Shown: one piece after another, positions 33,407 through 41,856 of the stretch
Layout: the number at the start of each line of letters is the position of its first letter
How positions within the stretch are numbered: position 1 is the first letter of the stretch
Assembly (NCBI RefSeq): GCF_900230195.1
Contig: NZ_OCNE01000012.1
Span: 151,560-215,559, forward strand
DNA: 64,000 nucleotides
DNA from: Streptomyces zhaozhouensis
Lineage (GTDB): Bacteria > Actinomycetota > Actinomycetes > Streptomycetales > Streptomycetaceae
Direction of reading: 5' to 3'
The notes under the pieces: generated by a model
The model's input: only the letters and a program-made list of their open reading frames with translations
Told to the model about the DNA's origin: nothing
Database searches by the model: none
Made by a program: the position numbers and the translations under genes

Positions 33407-34600
33407 TCAGCCGAGGTAGCGGCGCAGCCCGAGGCGGCCCCAGAGCAGGCTCGCCGCGTAGGAGAGGGCGAGCGTCATCAGCAGCACGCCCGGCAGGAAG
33501 AACGCGACCTGGACGGCGGAGAAGTCCGGCTCCACGAAGCGGTCGACCAGTTCCTCGACGAAGATCACATGGATCAGATAGGCGCCGAGCGCGGCGTTGG
33601 CCAGCCGGCCGATCAGGGCGCGGCGGCGCTCCGGTACCCGGACGCGGACCAGCAGCAGGATCACGCAGACGCTCAGCACCCCGACGAACGGGTGGGCGTT
33701 GGGGATCACGTAGTGGATGTCGGTGTTGTACCAGACGATGCCGAGCACCGAGACGAGCGCGAGGCCCACCAGCGGCCAGCGCCAGCGCGCCGGCACCGGA
33801 CGGGCCGCGGCCAGCAGGAAGGCGCCGCCGATCGCGTAGATCACCGAGTAGGTGCCGAAGCCCCAGCCGACGCGGGGCGTCTCCCAGCCGGTGACCTCGT
33901 GGAGCGTGGACAGCGCGGGGGCGAGCCCGGCCAGGCCGAGCAGCAGCAGCCCGAGCCCCCAGGGGCGCTGCCCGGCGCGCAGCAGCACCACGAAGCCCAG
34001 CATCACGATGATGGGCAGGTAGGCGTACATGAACCACAGGTGGTACGCGGGCTGCACGGAGTCGAAGAGCGAGTCGACGGCGAGGTCGGCGATCGGGTCC
34101 TCGTTGCGGTCCCGGGTGAAGGCCCAGACCAGGTAGATCGCGGTCCAGACGAACATCGGCAGCGTGTTGCGCGCGAGCCGCTGCCACAGCCGGCCGCTGT
34201 CCTTGGGCGGGGCGCCGACGACGACCGCCCAGCCGGCTATCGCGAAGAACACCGGCACGGCGAAGGAGGTGGAGGAGTCGCCCACGAAGCCGGCCCAGTA
34301 GACGGCCTCGCCGTTCGCGCGCTGCTGGTCGACGGCGTGGATCAGGGCGGCCGAGACATGGGTGATGATCACCGCGCAGGAGGCGACCAGCCGCAACAGG
34401 TCCACGTCGAAACGGTGCTCCCGCTCCTTCGGCCTGGGCGCCGCGTCGCCGCTCGTGGCGGCGCCGGCGGGCGGCTCCTGCCCTCGTTCGGACGCGGGCT
34501 CCGGCGTGGCTCCCGGGGCGGCTTCGGGCGCGGGCGGCCCGCCTCTCCCGTCGTCCCGCGCGGTGGTGGATGCGGTCTCGGTGGACGTGTTGGTCGGCAT
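33407..34600 (-). CDS. Acyltransferase family 3 membrane protein
   Basis: 397 residues from ATG 34600. A disordered Pro/Ala/Glu-rich N-terminus of about 60 residues leads to RFDVDLLRLVASCAVIITHV, the acyltransferase-3 start containing the His of the active site. About ten membrane segments follow, including FAVPVFFAIAGWAVVV, HLWFMYAYLPIIVMLGFVVL and LALVSVLGIVWY. Family members move acetyl or other acyl groups onto extracytoplasmic glycans, antibiotics or peptidoglycan. Convergent with the glycosyltransferase pair, it might decorate their product, although it is not in the same operon. An upstream in-frame start is possible but would add non-conserved sequence. Confidence 0.82.
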   Translation of the reverse strand: MPTNTSTETASTTARDDGRGGPPAPEAAPGATPEPASERGQEPPAGAATSGDAAPRPKEREHRFDVDLLRLVASCAVIITHVSAALIHAVDQQRANGEAVYWAGFVGDSSTSFAVPVFFAIAGWAVVVGAPPKDSGRLWQRLARNTLPMFVWTAIYLVWAFTRDRNEDPIADLAVDSLFDSVQPAYHLWFMYAYLPIIVMLGFVVLLRAGQRPWGLGLLLLGLAGLAPALSTLHEVTGWETPRVGWGFGTYSVIYAIGGAFLLAAARPVPARWRWPLVGLALVSVLGIVWYNTDIHYVIPNAHPFVGVLSVCVILLLVRVRVPERRRALIGRLANAALGAYLIHVIFVEELVDRFVEPDFSAVQVAFFLPGVLLMTLALSYAASLLWGRLGLRRYLG

Positions 34601-34949
34601 GTCGCTCGGATGGTTCCCATTCGTCGGTTCTCGGGGCTGCCTGGGGGGACGCCTGCCGGCGCCGGCGGTGGGCCACCGGTCCGGGGTCCCGGCGCGTGGG
34701 CCGAGAGAGCACGAAAGGCCGGAAACCGCCCGTGGTCGGCGGGGGCTGGGGCTGAAGGACACGCCCCAGGGCGGAGGCGACCGTAGCCCCGGCGCGCCAA
34801 CTCCCCGCCGCGACAGGGGATACGCGAAGTGAACTCCGGGCCAAGGCACGACAACCGTCCGTTCGCGCCCCGTTCACGGCGCCGTGGGGCGCGTGACCGG
34901 GGAACGGACGGGAGGGGGCGACGGACGGGGGCTTTGCGAGGATGGTCCG
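34601..34949. other. Divergent intergenic region, no gene seen
   Basis: 349 bases between the divergent acyltransferase and TauE/SafE genes. It is GC-rich with short palindromic patches (GCCGGCGCCGGC near 34662) but no operator, promoter consensus or small gene that I can support. Confidence 0.5.
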
Positions 34950-35690
34950 ATGGTCATGGGACTGGGTGGCGCGGAGCTGGCGGCATTGGTGGTGGCCGCC
35001 GTGCTGGTGGGGGTGGCGAAGACGGCGATCGGCGGCGTCGCCTCGCTCACCGTGGCGCTCTTCGCCATGGCGCTGCCGGCCAAGGAGTCCAGCGGCGCGC
35101 TGCTGCCGCTGCTGATCGTCGGCGATCTGCTGGCCGTCGCCGCCTACCGGCGCCACGCCGACTGGGGCGCGCTGCTGCGGCTCTTCCCCTCCGTGGCCGC
35201 CGGCATCCTGGTCGGGACGTGGTTCGTCTCCCAGGTCGACGACGCGGTGATGCGCCGCACCATCGGCGGGGTGCTGCTGGCCGTGGTCGTCGTCCACCTC
35301 TGGCAGCGACGCCGGGGCGAGGGCGCGGCGAAGCCGCCCGCGCTGCTCTTCGGGCTGCTCGCCGGCTTCGCCACCATGGTCGCGAACGCGGGCGGCGCGG
35401 TGATGGCCGTCTACCTGCTGGCGGCGGGCTTCCCGATGCTCACCTTCCTGGGGACGGCGGCCTGGTTCTTCCTGATCGTCAACCTCTTCAAGGTCCCGTT
35501 CAGCGCCGGGCTGGGGCTGATCACGGTCGACTCCCTCTCCCTCAACGCCCTGCTCGTCCCCGGCGTCCTGCTCGGCGCGCTGCTGGGGCGCCTGCTGATC
35601 CGCTGGCTGCAACGGGGCGACCGCCAGCGGCTCTTCCAGCGTCTGATCATCGGCTTCACGATGTTCTCCGCGGTGAATCTGCTGCGGTAG
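34950..35690 (+). CDS. TauE/SafE-family (TSUP) transporter
   Basis: 246 residues with about eight membrane segments, starting LGGAELAALVVAAVLVGVAK. The duplicated family motif is visible as VGVAKTAIGGVASLTVALFA in the first half and GFATMVANAGGAVMAVYLLA in the second. TSUP proteins export or import sulfite, sulfoacetate or related organosulfur anions across the plasma membrane. The substrate here is unknown because no sulfur-metabolism gene is adjacent. GAGG eight bases before ATG 34950 supports the start; a second Met two codons on is possible. Confidence 0.88.
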   Translation: MVMGLGGAELAALVVAAVLVGVAKTAIGGVASLTVALFAMALPAKESSGALLPLLIVGDLLAVAAYRRHADWGALLRLFPSVAAGILVGTWFVSQVDDAVMRRTIGGVLLAVVVVHLWQRRRGEGAAKPPALLFGLLAGFATMVANAGGAVMAVYLLAAGFPMLTFLGTAAWFFLIVNLFKVPFSAGLGLITVDSLSLNALLVPGVLLGALLGRLLIRWLQRGDRQRLFQRLIIGFTMFSAVNLLR

Positions 35691-35740
35691 CGGGTGGTCG
35701 CCGTCGCGCCGCAGCCCGTGCCCCCTTCTATGCCGGGGAC

Positions 35741-35795
35741 GGCTTCGGGGGCGCGGGGAACCGCGCGGTGCGGCACCGGCCAGGTGGATGGTCGT
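35741..35795. repeat. Dispersed intergenic repeat, copy A
   Basis: GGGGCGCGGGGAACCGCGCG (about 35748-35767) followed by GGTGCGGCACCGGCC and TGGTCGT. The second part recurs at 59022-59052 and the first, reverse-complemented, at 48357-48389. It lies between two convergent genes and ends at the stop codon of the second. Confidence 0.6.
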
Positions 35796-37357
35796 CAGGC
35801 GGACCGCGAAGCGCTGGCGCGGGTCCAGGTCAGGGCGGCGGCCCCCACCGCGAGGGACCACGCGACGGCCGGCGCGGTGGAGACACCGGACAGCAGCGTG
35901 GGCACCAGCGCGGGCAGCACCAGCAGCGGGGCCCTGGCCAGCCAGAAGGCCGCCTGGATCGGGCCCGTGTCGCCCAGCGGGGTCTGGGTGCCGAGCAGCA
36001 CGGACGCCGGCATCGCCCCCCGCCGCGCGGAGACCGAGGCCGCGCCGAGCAACGCCGGCACCCACGCCGGGGCCAGGGGCGCGAACGCGACCAGGGGAGC
36101 GCTCGACAACAGCAGCAGCGCTCCGGGAAGCAGCGCGTGGCGCAACGCGAGCGCCCCACGCGGCCACGGCAGGGCGGCGCCCCGTTCGTGGTTCTCGCTC
36201 TCCAGCCGTGCGGGTTCGACCAGTTGGGCCGCCGCGAGATAGCCGGTGACCAGGGCGGCCACCCCCGCCGCCGGATGCCCGGCGGCCAGCAGTGCCACCG
36301 TCACGCCCCACAGCGCGACCCCGCTCCCGGTGCGCAGCGGCGCGCGCAGCAGCCCGAGCAGATCCCGCCAGGGCACCAGCAGCCAGCGGGCGCGCGGCAC
36401 CCTCACCGTGCGCCCCGTCGCACGGCGCGTACGCCTCGGAGCGCTCAGCGCGGCCCGCGCCACCCGTGGGTCGGCCCCGTAGAGCGCCGCCGTGAACACC
36501 CCCGCGATCCGGGTCTGTTGCCGCAGCACCCGGGCCGGCAGCGCCAGCGTCGCCCGCCGGGCGACGAGCAGCGCGCCCGCCACGGCGAGCGCGGCCAACA
36601 CCCCGCCGCACGCCCCCTCGGCGGCCGACACCCGGCCCGCCGTCGCCGCCCACGGCAGCGCGGCCCAGCCCCACGGCCCCGACCAGAGCGCCGCCCGCGC
36701 CCACCCGGCGCTCGACGACGCCCACGCGCTCCAGGCGTGCGCCAGCAGCGCGACCGCGAGCAGCGTCAACACCGGCCGGAGCCACGTCCGTCCGAACCAC
36801 GGGTGGTGCCGCTGGGTCCACACCGCGGCGGCGACCCCCATCAGCCCGACCGCCGCCCCGCCGCCCGCCCCCGCGAGCGTCGCCGCCCAGGCCGCGCCGC
36901 CCCCGCCGACCGCGTGCACCGCCAGGGCCGCCACGGCGCCCGACAGCGCGCCGCCGACCCCGTTGACCAGCCAGGCCAGCCGCAGCCTCGGCAGCAGCAG
37001 GGCCGCGCGCGGCACCGGATGCGGCAGCAGCCAGTGCACCGCCGCCGCCGGCAGTCGCACCGGCCCGCGCCAGACGGCGAGTTGGGCCGCGCCCAGCAGC
37101 GCGAGCGCCGCCAGGGCCGGCAGCGCCGCCGGCGCCGCTTCCCGCGCCCGCTCGGCCGTGGGCCCGCGCCAGCGCTGCCCGGCCGCCGCGTCGACCAGCG
37201 CCGCGAGGTAGGGAACGGCGTAGATCGCGGTCAGCAGCAGCACGCAGTAGGCCACGTAGAGCGCCTGGCGGCGGCGCGCCGCGCGCCCCCTGGCGCGGAA
37301 CCCGGCCAGCCTGACCAGCACCTCGGGCGCGGCGCCCCGGCCCGCGGACAGCCTCAC
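35795..37357 (-). CDS. ABC-exporter membrane protein (DUF6297-like)
   Basis: 520 residues, strongly hydrophobic and Ala/Leu-rich. Segments such as VAYCVLLLTAIYAVPYLAAL (about 36-55), ALPALAALALLGAAQLAVW, VLTLLAVALLAHAWSAWASS and GSGVALWGVTVALLAAGHP suggest about ten spans. LLPHPVPRAALLLPRLRLAW and VLRQQTRIAGVFTAALYGAD match the DUF6297 layout I associate with streptomycete ABC permeases. The GTG start overlaps the stop of the ATPase gene by four bases, so the two form a transporter unit. The substrate is not predictable. The 3' end touches dispersed repeat copy A. Confidence 0.75.
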   Translation of the reverse strand: MRLSAGRGAAPEVLVRLAGFRARGRAARRRQALYVAYCVLLLTAIYAVPYLAALVDAAAGQRWRGPTAERAREAAPAALPALAALALLGAAQLAVWRGPVRLPAAAVHWLLPHPVPRAALLLPRLRLAWLVNGVGGALSGAVAALAVHAVGGGGAAWAATLAGAGGGAAVGLMGVAAAVWTQRHHPWFGRTWLRPVLTLLAVALLAHAWSAWASSSAGWARAALWSGPWGWAALPWAATAGRVSAAEGACGGVLAALAVAGALLVARRATLALPARVLRQQTRIAGVFTAALYGADPRVARAALSAPRRTRRATGRTVRVPRARWLLVPWRDLLGLLRAPLRTGSGVALWGVTVALLAAGHPAAGVAALVTGYLAAAQLVEPARLESENHERGAALPWPRGALALRHALLPGALLLLSSAPLVAFAPLAPAWVPALLGAASVSARRGAMPASVLLGTQTPLGDTGPIQAAFWLARAPLLVLPALVPTLLSGVSTAPAVAWSLAVGAAALTWTRASASRSA

Positions 37358-38004
37358 TCCGCCGCCCGCAGCCGGCCGTCCACCAGCTCCAGCGGACGGG
37401 CGCCCGACCGTTCACCCAGCGTCGGGTCGTGGGTGGCCAGCAGCACGGCGCCGCCGCCGGCCGCCGTCGCGGCCAGCCGCGCCGCCAGCGCGGCGCGGGC
37501 CTCGGCGTCCAGGTGCGCCTCCGGCTCGTCCAGGATCAGCAGCGTGTGCGGCCGGACCCGGGTGGCGGCCAGCGAGAGCAGTTGGCCGAGGCCGGCGGAG
37601 AGCGCGGCGGGGAACTGCTCGGCGTGGTCGGCGAGTCGGTGCTCCCCGAGCGCCTCCGCCACCCGGGTCTCCGCCTCGGGCACCCGGTGCGCGAGCGCGA
37701 CCAGCAGCAGGTGTTCGCGGACGGTCAGGTCGGGGTAGTGCGCGCCGGGCCCCAGGGCGCAGGCCACGTCGGTGCGGAACGCCGCGTCGTCCTCGTCGGC
37801 CGGCCGCCCGCGCAGGGTGACCGTTCCCGAGTCGGGCTCCTCCCGGCCGGCCGCGATCCGCAGCAGCGTCGACTTGCCGGCCCCGTTGGCCCCGAGCACG
37901 GCCACCGCGTCGCCGGCCCGCAGGGTCAACGAGACGTCCTCGAGCACCGGCCGGTCGCCGTATCCGTGCCGCACCCCGGTGAGGCGGAGGAGTTCGGTGT
38001 CCAT
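37354..38004 (-). CDS. ABC transporter ATP-binding protein
   Basis: 216 residues. Walker A is GANGAGKST (about 37-45), the signature is the variant LSAGLGQLLSLA (about 130-141), Walker B is LLILDEPEAHLD and the switch His lies in LLATHDPTLG. It should energise the membrane protein whose start it overlaps. ATG 38004 is chosen because homology begins at LLRLTGVRHGYGDRPVLEDV; upstream residues look non-coding. It is divergent from the methionine aminopeptidase gene, with a perfect inverted repeat between them that may control either. Confidence 0.88.
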   Translation of the reverse strand: MDTELLRLTGVRHGYGDRPVLEDVSLTLRAGDAVAVLGANGAGKSTLLRIAAGREEPDSGTVTLRGRPADEDDAAFRTDVACALGPGAHYPDLTVREHLLLVALAHRVPEAETRVAEALGEHRLADHAEQFPAALSAGLGQLLSLAATRVRPHTLLILDEPEAHLDAEARAALAARLAATAAGGGAVLLATHDPTLGERSGARPLELVDGRLRAAE

Positions 38005-38074
38005 CGGATCATCCGAACACGCCCCCTCTCCGGGCCGCCGCGCGGGTGGGCCCCGGGCCTCGGCTCCAATTCTC

Positions 38075-38098
38075 ATACCGGTAAAGTAAGACCGGTAT
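38075..38098. promoter_or_regulatory. Perfect inverted repeat ATACCGGT-N8-ACCGGTAT
   Basis: Eight-base perfect arms (38075-38082 and 38091-38098) separated by AAAGTAAG, in an AT-rich patch between the divergent ABC and aminopeptidase genes. It is a typical TetR- or GntR-size operator, but no regulator gene is adjacent. Confidence 0.6.
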
Positions 38099-38128
38099 TG
38101 TTATTGGTCGCGTTGAGAAGGGCGCCGC

Positions 38129-38902
38129 ATGATCGAGATCCTCAACCCCCCGCTCCTCGCCCGCGCGAGGGAGACGGGCGCCCTGGTCGCCGACATCCTC
38201 GGGACGATGCGCTCCCGCAGCACCGTCGGCACGAACCTGCTGGACATCGACCGCTGGACCCGGGAGATGATCGTCGAGGCGGGGGCGCGGTCCTGTTATG
38301 TCGACTACGCGCCGTCCTTCGGGCGGGGCCCGTTCGGCCACTACATCTGCACGGCCGTCAACGACGCGGTGCTGCACGGCCGCCCCCACGACTACCGGCT
38401 CGCCGACGGCGATCTGCTCACGCTGGACCTCGCGGTCGAGAGGGGCGGCGTCGCGGCCGACGCCGCGATCAGCTTCCTCGTGGGGCAGGCGCGGCCGGCG
38501 GCGGACGTCGCGATGATCGAGACCACGGAACGGGCGCTGGCCGCGGGCATCGCCGCCGCCGGCCCCGGCGCCCGGATCGGCGACATCTCGCACGCGATCG
38601 GCACGGTGCTCGGCGAGGCCGGCTACCCGATCAACACGGAGTTCGGCGGCCACGGCATCGGCTCGACGATGCACCAGGACCCGCACGTCTCCAACAACGG
38701 CCGCCCGGGGCGGGGTTACCAGCTGCGGCCGGGGCTGCTGCTGGCGCTGGAGCCGTGGGTGATGGCGGACACCGCGGAACTGCGCGTCGACGCGGACGGC
38801 TGGACGCTGCGCAGCGCGACGGGGTGCCGCACGGCGCACAGCGAGCACACGATCGCCATCACGGACGACGGCGCGGAGATCCTGACCCGCCCCGCCGCGT
38901 GA
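38129..38902 (+). CDS. map: Type I methionine aminopeptidase (paralogue)
   Basis: 257 residues. The five metal ligands of the pita-bread fold are in order: Asp in LLTLDLAVE (about 110), Asp in VAADAAISF (about 121), His in FGGHGIGSTMHQDPHV (about 184), Glu in LLALEPWVMAD (about 219) and Glu in HSEHTIAIT (about 250). The enzyme removes N-terminal Met from new proteins. The housekeeping map of streptomycetes lies in the ribosomal-protein region near secY, so this is an extra copy of the short form without N-terminal zinc finger. The operator-like repeat 31-54 bases upstream suggests conditional expression. ATG 38129 fits the family length. Confidence 0.9.
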   Translation: MIEILNPPLLARARETGALVADILGTMRSRSTVGTNLLDIDRWTREMIVEAGARSCYVDYAPSFGRGPFGHYICTAVNDAVLHGRPHDYRLADGDLLTLDLAVERGGVAADAAISFLVGQARPAADVAMIETTERALAAGIAAAGPGARIGDISHAIGTVLGEAGYPINTEFGGHGIGSTMHQDPHVSNNGRPGRGYQLRPGLLLALEPWVMADTAELRVDADGWTLRSATGCRTAHSEHTIAITDDGAEILTRPAA

Positions 38903-38963
38903 GGCCGCCGCCGACCACCCGGTCGGCCCTCCCGGGGCGCGGCCGCCGCCTCGGGCGAGCAGC

Positions 38964-40508
38964 ATGGACACCATGCTGCTGGCAGAGGTGGCGGCCACCT
39001 GGCGGGAGGTCGCGGCGAGGGCGGGGCGTTCGGCGAAGGTGGCCGCGTTGGCCGGGTTGCTCCGCGCGACCGAACCGACCCTGGCCCCCGTCGTGGCGAC
39101 CTGGCTGTCCGGCCGGCTGCCGCAGCGCCGACTCGGCGTCGGCCGGGGCGCGTTGGCCGACGCGCCGCCGCCGGCGGCCACCGCGGCCCTGACGGTCGCG
39201 GCGACCGACGCCACCCTCGGCGCCGTCGCCCGCGAGGCGGGCACGGGCGCCGGCGCGCGCCGGCGCGCACTGATGCGGGGCCTGCTGGCCCAGGCCACCG
39301 AGGAGGAACAGCGCTTCCTCACCGCGCTGGTCGGCGGCGAACTGCGGCAGGGCGCGCTGGACGCGCTCGTCGTCGAGGGCCTGGCCTCGGCCGTCGACAC
39401 CCCGCCCGACGCGGTGCGCCGGGCGGTCATGCTGGGCGGCTCCCTCGGCGCGGTCGCCGAGGCCGTGCTGGCGCGCGGCCCGGCCGCGTTGGGCGAGTTC
39501 CGGCTGCGCGTCGGGAGCCCGGTGCTGCCGATGCTGGCGAGCGGCGCCCGCACGCTGGCCGACGCGCTGGAGAAGCTCGGGCCCTGCGCCGTCGAGGAGA
39601 AGCTGGACGGCATCCGGGTCCAGGTGCACCGGGACGGCGAGCGGGTCCGGATCTACACCAGGACGTTGGAGGAGATCACCGAGCGGCTGCCCGAGGTGCG
39701 CCGCGCCGCGCGGGAGTTGGCGGTGGAGAGCGCGGTGCTGGACGGCGAGGTGATCGCGCTGGACGCGGACGGCGTGCCGCGCCCGTTCCAGGAGACGGCC
39801 GGCCGGGTCGGCTCCCGGCTGGACGTGGCCGGGGCGCACGCGGCGCTGCCGCTCTCGCCGGTCTTCTTCGACCTGCTGGCGGTGGACGGCCGGGAGCTGC
39901 TCGACCGGCCCACCGAGGAGCGCCACGCCGAGCTGGTGCGGGTCGCGCCCGACGAACGCCGGGTGCGCCGCCGGCTGGTCGAGGACCCGGGCGACCCGGA
40001 ACAGCGGGCGGCCGCCGAGGCGTTCACCCGCGAGACGCTGGCGCGCGGCCACGAGGGCGTGCTGGTCAAGGCGTTGGACGCGCCCTACAGCGCGGGCCGC
40101 AGGGGCGCGGCCTGGGTGAAGGTGAAGCCCGTGTACACCCTGGACCTGCTGGTGCTGGCCGCGGAGTGGGGCCACGGCCGGCGCGCCGGGCTGCTCTCCA
40201 ACCTGCATCTGGGGGCGCGCGGCGAGGACGGCGAGCCGGTGATGGTGGGCAAGACGTTCAAGGGGCTGACCGACGCGCTGCTGGCCTGGGGGACCGAACG
40301 GCTGCGCGCCCTCGCGGTGGCCGAGGAGCCGTGGGGGGTGCGGGTGCGGCCCGAGCTGGTGGTGGAGGTCGCCGTCGACGGGGTGCAGCGTTCGACGCGG
40401 TACCCGGCCGGGGTCACGCTGCGGTTCGCCAGGGTGGTGCGCTATCGGGAGGACAAGCCCGCGGCGGCGGCCGACCCGGTGGCGGCGGTTCGTGCGCTTC
40501 TGCGGTAG
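38964..40508 (+). CDS. ATP-dependent DNA ligase (LigB-like)
   Basis: 514 residues. The adenylation Lys lies in VEEKLDGIRVQVH (KxDG, about residue 213). Further nucleotidyltransferase motifs are RIYTRTLEEITERLPEV, VLDGEVIALD, PVFFDLLAVDGRELLD, HEGVLVKALDAPYSAGRRG and AAWVKVKPVYTLDLLVLA. An N-terminal DNA-binding domain spans about residues 1-190 (GGELRQGALDALVVEGLA) and a C-terminal OB domain follows. This is the layout of mycobacterial LigB and archaeal-type ligases, used in repair rather than replication, which relies on the NAD-dependent enzyme. ATG 38964; the ribosome site is weak. Confidence 0.9.
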   Translation: MDTMLLAEVAATWREVAARAGRSAKVAALAGLLRATEPTLAPVVATWLSGRLPQRRLGVGRGALADAPPPAATAALTVAATDATLGAVAREAGTGAGARRRALMRGLLAQATEEEQRFLTALVGGELRQGALDALVVEGLASAVDTPPDAVRRAVMLGGSLGAVAEAVLARGPAALGEFRLRVGSPVLPMLASGARTLADALEKLGPCAVEEKLDGIRVQVHRDGERVRIYTRTLEEITERLPEVRRAARELAVESAVLDGEVIALDADGVPRPFQETAGRVGSRLDVAGAHAALPLSPVFFDLLAVDGRELLDRPTEERHAELVRVAPDERRVRRRLVEDPGDPEQRAAAEAFTRETLARGHEGVLVKALDAPYSAGRRGAAWVKVKPVYTLDLLVLAAEWGHGRRAGLLSNLHLGARGEDGEPVMVGKTFKGLTDALLAWGTERLRALAVAEEPWGVRVRPELVVEVAVDGVQRSTRYPAGVTLRFARVVRYREDKPAAAADPVAAVRALLR

Positions 40509-40665
40509 TTTCCTCCCTGTTGGCGCCGCCGCGTCCCCTCGGCGGTGACAGAACCGCGACACACGTGGCCGCATTGTTATGGCCTCGCACGCAACAAAGC
40601 GCCCGGTTTCGCGCATCTTTACCTGTGAGGTCCGATGAGGTCCCGTACGTTCAGGGGGAATTCTG

Positions 40666-41760
40666 ATGCGCTCCGCGCTCGTTCGCACGTCCGCCCGCCG
40701 AGGCCCGCGTGGCGTGCTGCTCTCCGCCGCCGCCGCGTTGACGGCCGGCGGACTGCTGTTGACCGGCTGCGCCGCCCAGGCCGACGAGACCTCGGACGAG
40801 CCGTCCGCCTCCCAGGAGGAGTCCGCGCCCGAGGAGTCCGACGACGGCTCGGGCGGTGAGTCGGAGGAGCCGGCCGAGGAGATCCTCATGGCCTTCGGCG
40901 ACGACACCGACCAGGTCCGGGAGCTCCAGGCCAGGCTGGCGCAGCTGGGCCACTTCACCGCCCAGCCCACCGGGTACTACGGCGACGTGACGGTCGGCGC
41001 GGTCTCGGAGTACCAGCGGGCGGCCGACCTGGAGGTCTCCGGCGAGGTGGGCGAGTCCACCTGGGCCGCGCTGACCGAGGCCACCACCGACCCGACCGAG
41101 GACGAGCTCTTCCCGCCCCAGCAGGTCATGGGGTACGGGGACAACTCGGACCAGGTCCGGGAGTTGCAGGCCAGGCTGGCCCAGCTGGGCCACTTCGAGG
41201 AGAACCCGACGGGTTACTACGGGGACGTCACCGCGACCGCCGTCAGCGCCTTCCAGACGGCGGCCGGCCTGGAGGCCAGCGGCACGGTCTTCGACGACAC
41301 CTGGGCGGCGCTCACCGGCAGCACCACCCAGCCCACCGAGGAGGAGATGTACCCGCCGCTGGAGGTGCCGGACGCCGAGCCGGAGTCGGACCTCGACGAG
41401 CGGTGCCTTGAGGGCCGCGTGCTCTGCGTCTCCAAGACGAGCAACACGCTCTCCTGGGTCGTCGACGGCGACGTTCAGCTGACCCTCGACGTGCGCTTCG
41501 GCGCCGAGGAGACCCCGACCCGCGAGGGCGAGTTCGAGGTCTACTGGAAGTCACGGAACCACCACTCGACGCTGTACGACTCCCCGATGCCCTACGCGAT
41601 GTTCTTCGACGGCGGCCAGGCGGTGCACTACTCGGAGGACTTCGCCGCCAACGGGTACAACGGCGCCTCCCACGGCTGTGTCAACGTCCGCGACGAGGAC
41701 GCCATCGCGGGCCTGTTCGACGAGGTGAACGAGGGCGACAAGGTCGTCGTCTACTGGTGA
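40666..41760 (+). CDS. L,D-transpeptidase lipoprotein with two peptidoglycan-binding repeats
   Basis: 364 residues. The lipoprotein signal ends LLTGC (Cys about 34), followed by a Glu/Ser-rich linker. Two peptidoglycan-binding (PG_binding_1) repeats share QVRELQARLAQLGHF and PTGYYGDVT (about residues 84-140 and 160-215). The C-terminal YkuD catalytic domain ends with SHGCVNVRDEDAI, carrying the nucleophilic Cys. L,D-transpeptidases form 3-3 cross-links in peptidoglycan or attach proteins to it, outside the membrane. GGGGGAATTCTG precedes ATG 40666. The two repeats are nearly identical at DNA level, a sign of recent duplication or selection. Confidence 0.92.
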   Translation: MRSALVRTSARRGPRGVLLSAAAALTAGGLLLTGCAAQADETSDEPSASQEESAPEESDDGSGGESEEPAEEILMAFGDDTDQVRELQARLAQLGHFTAQPTGYYGDVTVGAVSEYQRAADLEVSGEVGESTWAALTEATTDPTEDELFPPQQVMGYGDNSDQVRELQARLAQLGHFEENPTGYYGDVTATAVSAFQTAAGLEASGTVFDDTWAALTGSTTQPTEEEMYPPLEVPDAEPESDLDERCLEGRVLCVSKTSNTLSWVVDGDVQLTLDVRFGAEETPTREGEFEVYWKSRNHHSTLYDSPMPYAMFFDGGQAVHYSEDFAANGYNGASHGCVNVRDEDAIAGLFDEVNEGDKVVVYW

Positions 41761-41856
41761 CCCCGGTCCCCTGACGCCGGGTACCCCCGCCGCTCGTTCG
41801 TCCCGCCGGCCGACCCGCGAGGGTCGGTCTGCGGGCCCCGGGGCGAGAATGCGCCC

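Noticed and set aside
31674..37415. A 1913-codon open frame on the minus strand
   Set aside because: It runs antisense to or across the glycosyltransferase, polysialyltransferase and exporter genes and out of frame with the acyltransferase. It shows no family motif along its length.
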